This document shows positions 6,170 to 8,325 of a DNA stretch of 8,325 nt, piece after piece. The position numbers and the translations under genes are program-made. Source of the stretch: an uncultured Gemmatimonadaceae bacterium (lineage in GTDB: Bacteria > Gemmatimonadota > Gemmatimonadetes > Gemmatimonadales > Gemmatimonadaceae); NCBI GenBank assembly GCA_955652635.1, contig CATPBN010000100.1, forward strand, positions 1 through 8,325, written 5' to 3'. The stretch's first letter is position 1. Every line of letters begins with the position of its first letter. The notes under the pieces were generated by a model. That model was not told the DNA's origin, made no database searches, and saw nothing but the letters and a program-made list of their open reading frames with translations.

Positions 6170-7588
6170 TCAGCGCCCCGGTGCCCGAATGCAGTTCCTG
6201 ATGATATCTCCCGCGGCGACCGAATCGGCGTGGGTGGTGAGAACAGGGCACGATGGTGGCACGGCGCCCGTCAGAGAGCGATGCCCATTGGAGCCGACAG
6301 CCCGGACCGCCGCCCAGCCGTCGTCCAGCTGGTCTGGCAGGAGAAAGGAGGTGGCGGCGCCTGCCTCATAGATCTTCTCGTAGGTTGGAGCGGTTGTGCG
6401 CCTGAACAGAACTTCGTAGCGAGCAGCGCCCGGAATCTCGTGCCAGCTCACCATCCATTTCTGCCCGCCCGACGCCTGATCGCGTCGCGCCACGGCCACC
6501 GGAGCCGCTGGAGCGCTCGCCAGTGATCCGACGACGGATGCGTTCAGCCTGGCGACATTAGCGACGTAGCCAAAGTTCACGTGGGCGAAGTCGTCCGTCG
6601 GCAGGTGCTGGCGCTTGTAGTTCTCGAGTCGTTCCGTGAAACGGAGGCCAGGATCTCCAAGACTCACGTACGGACTGTGGTCGCCGCCGCGCGAAATGCG
6701 ATCGAGGCGGAACACCGGAAGAATCCGAAATCCCGGATTGTAGATCGTTCCCGTCGCCCAGGCGTACCGCGCGAGCTCCCGGCTCGGGCCGTTGTCGGGA
6801 TCGGCGCCGAAAATCCGGACGCTCGTCGAATCGACAGTCCCATCATCGGCGACGACATTGCCGGCGATGTCATCCGTAAACGCGGACACGACCTTGTAAC
6901 CGGCGGCGTGAAGCCTTTGAGCGAGATGGGTCGAGCCGTACAGGCCCTCTTCCTCGCCAGAGTAGGCGACAAAGATTACCGACGTCGCGAGCCCCCGGGG
7001 AAAGTGCCGCGAGAACACGCGGGCGAGCTCGACAACCGCGGACGTGCCGGAGCCATCGTCGTCGGCACCCGGCGCATCCTGGGTAGCCTCGAATCGTGCC
7101 AGCGCACCGAGATCCGTGCGCCCGCACACGCACGAGTCGTAATGGCCGCCCATCACCAGCACACGGGTGGTGTCGCGACCCGGCAGCCAGGCGAGGACGT
7201 TGACGACGTTGACCATCGGATGATCCGGATGGCCACGCATTTCGAGCAGCGCGGGATCGTACTCGACGCGAAGGCATCCACCGCAGGCCTTGCCGTAGCC
7301 GCCAAGCTTGGCGAACAGATATCGCCTGGCTGCGCCGATCCCGCGAGTGTTGCTGGTGGTGTCGCTCATAGTGTGGCGCGTCCCGAACGACACGAGCACG
7401 GAATCTGTCTCGCGAATGCGAGCGGCCGAGATTTCAGCAATCGTCGCCGCCAGCTGGGGATCGCGGATCAGCCCCATCGTAACATCCGGAATCGCTCCGC
7501 GATCGTTGGCCTGCTGCGCGGCGAGTGAAGGGGCGATCACTCCAAGCATCGCGGAAGCGACAAGTGAGCAAAACGCGAATATCGGCAT
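6170..7588 (-). CDS. Exported M28-family zinc peptidase with C-terminal Fn3-like domain
   Basis: This 472-residue protein starts with a signal peptide (MPIFAFCSLVASAML to SLAAQQ, cleavage near 24). The full metal set of M28 aminopeptidases is visible: GGHYDS (His149), GADDDGSG (bridging Asp in 176-178), SGEEEGLYG (catalytic and ligand Glu in 212-214), FTDD (Asp239/240) and GGDHSPY (His304). Enzymes of this family remove N-terminal residues from peptides using two zinc ions. Residues about 360-440 (PAAPVAVARR, KWMVSWHEIPGAARYEV) look like a fibronectin type III fold. Cys pairs at 102/105, 153/155 and 447/466 suggest disulfides, consistent with export. The ATG is supported by AGGA on the minus strand 9 bases upstream. 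It lies first in a minus-strand series with the serine hydrolase and the NagB/PIG-L gene, and is divergent from the GNAT gene. Its part in that series could be peptide scavenging; this is inference. Confidence 0.9.
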   Translation of the reverse strand: MPIFAFCSLVASAMLGVIAPSLAAQQANDRGAIPDVTMGLIRDPQLAATIAEISAARIRETDSVLVSFGTRHTMSDTTSNTRGIGAARRYLFAKLGGYGKACGGCLRVEYDPALLEMRGHPDHPMVNVVNVLAWLPGRDTTRVLVMGGHYDSCVCGRTDLGALARFEATQDAPGADDDGSGTSAVVELARVFSRHFPRGLATSVIFVAYSGEEEGLYGSTHLAQRLHAAGYKVVSAFTDDIAGNVVADDGTVDSTSVRIFGADPDNGPSRELARYAWATGTIYNPGFRILPVFRLDRISRGGDHSPYVSLGDPGLRFTERLENYKRQHLPTDDFAHVNFGYVANVARLNASVVGSLASAPAAPVAVARRDQASGGQKWMVSWHEIPGAARYEVLFRRTTAPTYEKIYEAGAATSFLLPDQLDDGWAAVRAVGSNGHRSLTGAVPPSCPVLTTHADSVAAGDIIRNCIRAPGR

Positions 7589-7640
7589 GTTATGTTATCC
7601 TGATGTGGACGGTTTCAAGGGCTCAGAATATGGACGGGAA
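7589..7640. promoter_or_regulatory. Short divergent spacer between M28 peptidase and ElaA-like gene
   Basis: Only about 52 bases separate the start codons of two diverging genes, given the GTG chosen for the acetyltransferase. The minus-strand Shine-Dalgarno (AGGA, 7598-7601) of the peptidase lies here. Promoters for both directions would have to sit in or next to this gap, partly inside the coding starts. No consensus -35/-10 pair is clear on either strand. Confidence 0.35.
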
Positions 7641-8153
7641 GTGAGCAAGACAAGCGCGCACGCTGCGGCGACCGCTGGCGAAGCTACGACTGATCCGGCC
7701 GACATCTTCTGGCAGTGGTCGCGATTCAGCGAGCTCGGGCCGCACGATCTCTACGCCGTGGTACGCCTGCGCGAAGCGGTCTTCGTCGTCGAGCAGAATT
7801 GTCCCTACCCCGACGCCGACGGCCGCGACCCACGCGCCTGGCATCTGCTGGGCTGGAACGAGGGAGCCGCCGAGCGGTCGCTCGTGGCGTACGCGCGAGT
7901 GTTTGAGCCCGGGGTGCGCTATACCGAAGGATCGATTGGACGTGTCGCGACAGCTCAGGAAGTGCGAAGGACGGGCGTCGGAAGGCGACTGATGGCTGAA
8001 GCCCTGTGGCGGCTGGACACGCTTGCGCCCGGGGAGAAGATAAAGCTCGCGGCTCAGCGGCGACTCGAGGCGTTCTACGCGAGTTTCGGCTTCACGACGG
8101 TGTCCGCACCCTACGAAGAGGATGGAATCATGCACGTCGACATGGTCCGCTAG
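7641..8153 (+). CDS. elaA: ElaA-type GNAT acetyltransferase
   Basis: This 170-residue protein is very close in pattern to E. coli ElaA. Matches include WQWSRFSEL (24-32), AVFVVEQNCPYPDADG (46-61), the LLGW strand (69-72), LVAYARV (81-87), the acetyl-CoA pyrophosphate loop RRTGVGRRLM (109-118) and the C-terminal FYASFGFTTV ... YEEDGIMHV (145-166). ElaA proteins are single-domain cytosolic GNAT enzymes of unclear physiological substrate. The start is uncertain. The GTG at 7641 leaves about 22 residues before the conserved region and avoids overlap with the divergent peptidase. An ATG at 7587 would touch the peptidase start. The frame also runs open further upstream to 7308, but that part is antisense to the peptidase. 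No good Shine-Dalgarno is found for any candidate: GGGAA abuts the GTG too closely. Family identity is firm; the start is moderate. Confidence 0.88.
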   Translation: MSKTSAHAAATAGEATTDPADIFWQWSRFSELGPHDLYAVVRLREAVFVVEQNCPYPDADGRDPRAWHLLGWNEGAAERSLVAYARVFEPGVRYTEGSIGRVATAQEVRRTGVGRRLMAEALWRLDTLAPGEKIKLAAQRRLEAFYASFGFTTVSAPYEEDGIMHVDMVR

Positions 8154-8163
8154 CCCATATATC

Positions 8164-8325
8164 GTGATAACCAAAGCGCGCTACTGCGGAGGTGAGACGT
8201 TCGCCGAGTTCATGGCTCGGGAGACCATCAACCATGCACTGTTGGTGGGCATCACGCGCCACGTCTCGATTCCCCTGGAGATGTCCGCGCGCGTCGAAGC
8301 ACTCGGAGCCCACTGGCATCTGCTC
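8164..8325 (+). CDS. Unidentified protein, 3' partial; possibly thioredoxin-like family
   Basis: A frame opens with GTG at 8164, 10 bases after the ElaA-like stop, and stays open for 54 codons to the window end. About three quarters of its codons end in G or C, as in the neighbouring genes, so it is probably real. The visible peptide includes TFAEFMARE, HVSIPLEMSARVEALG and then HWHLL. This resembles, from memory, the N-terminal helical lead-in of thioredoxin-like proteins in which a WCGD active site follows within about ten residues. That part lies off the edge, so the family call is a guess. A near-perfect Shine-Dalgarno (GGAGGTGA, 8188-8195) lies inside the frame, 16 bases before an in-frame ATG at 8212, giving a possible shorter start. 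The tight spacing suggests co-transcription with the acetyltransferase. Confidence 0.5.
   Translation, partial: MITKARYCGGETFAEFMARETINHALLVGITRHVSIPLEMSARVEALGAHWHLL

Noticed and set aside
6581..7528. 315-codon plus-strand open frame opposite the M28 gene
   Set aside because: Same reason: an antisense frame without motifs over a gene with a full metal-ligand set.
7308..7640. N-terminal extension of the ElaA-like frame back to 7308
   Set aside because: Most of it is antisense to the well-supported M28 gene, and ElaA proteins need only a few residues before the conserved WQW region.

Overview
The window is GC-rich with a strong G/C bias at third codon positions, and it is densely coded. It looks like a chromosomal segment from a free-living Gram-negative-type bacterium. 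A Gemmatimonadota-like source is my best guess, from the TolB-like propeller protein with a D-S/R-D-S rich helical stretch, the M28 peptidase with a C-terminal Fn3-like domain, and the NagB/PIG-L fusion. This is an impression from protein style, not a database result. I see no mobile element, phage gene, CRISPR array, tRNA or rRNA.

Layout. (1) Bases 2-1234 (+): the C-terminal part of a TolB-like periplasmic beta-propeller protein, cut by the left edge. (2) 1343-2605 (+): a multi-pass membrane protein of the HGSNAT/NagX (DUF5009/COG4299-type) acyltransferase family. (3) 2791-4716 (-), convergent with the previous gene: a 641-residue fusion of a glucosamine-6-phosphate deaminase (NagB)-like domain and a PIG-L/LmbE zinc deacetylase domain. 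(4) 4822-6057 (-): an exported, probably lipid-anchored serine hydrolase of the beta-lactamase/AmiE type. (5) 6170-7588 (-): an exported M28 zinc peptidase. (6) 7641-8153 (+), divergent from the peptidase: an ElaA-type GNAT acetyltransferase. (7) 8164-8325 (+): the 5' end of a further gene running off the right edge, tentatively thioredoxin-like.

The three minus-strand genes run in the order M28 peptidase, serine hydrolase, NagB/PIG-L, with gaps of about 105-112 bases. They could be one transcription unit or separately promoted. Together with the convergent HGSNAT/NagX-like gene, the middle of the window looks like an amino-sugar or muropeptide handling neighbourhood. It holds an envelope hydrolase, a membrane protein related to transmembrane acetylation of glucosamine, and a cytosolic protein joining a predicted N-deacetylase to a NagB-fold domain. 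The point most worth a second look is that the NagB domain keeps most of the fold's landmarks but has Thr where the classical enzyme has its catalytic Asp (E. coli Asp141). Its reaction may therefore not be ordinary GlcN-6-P deamination.
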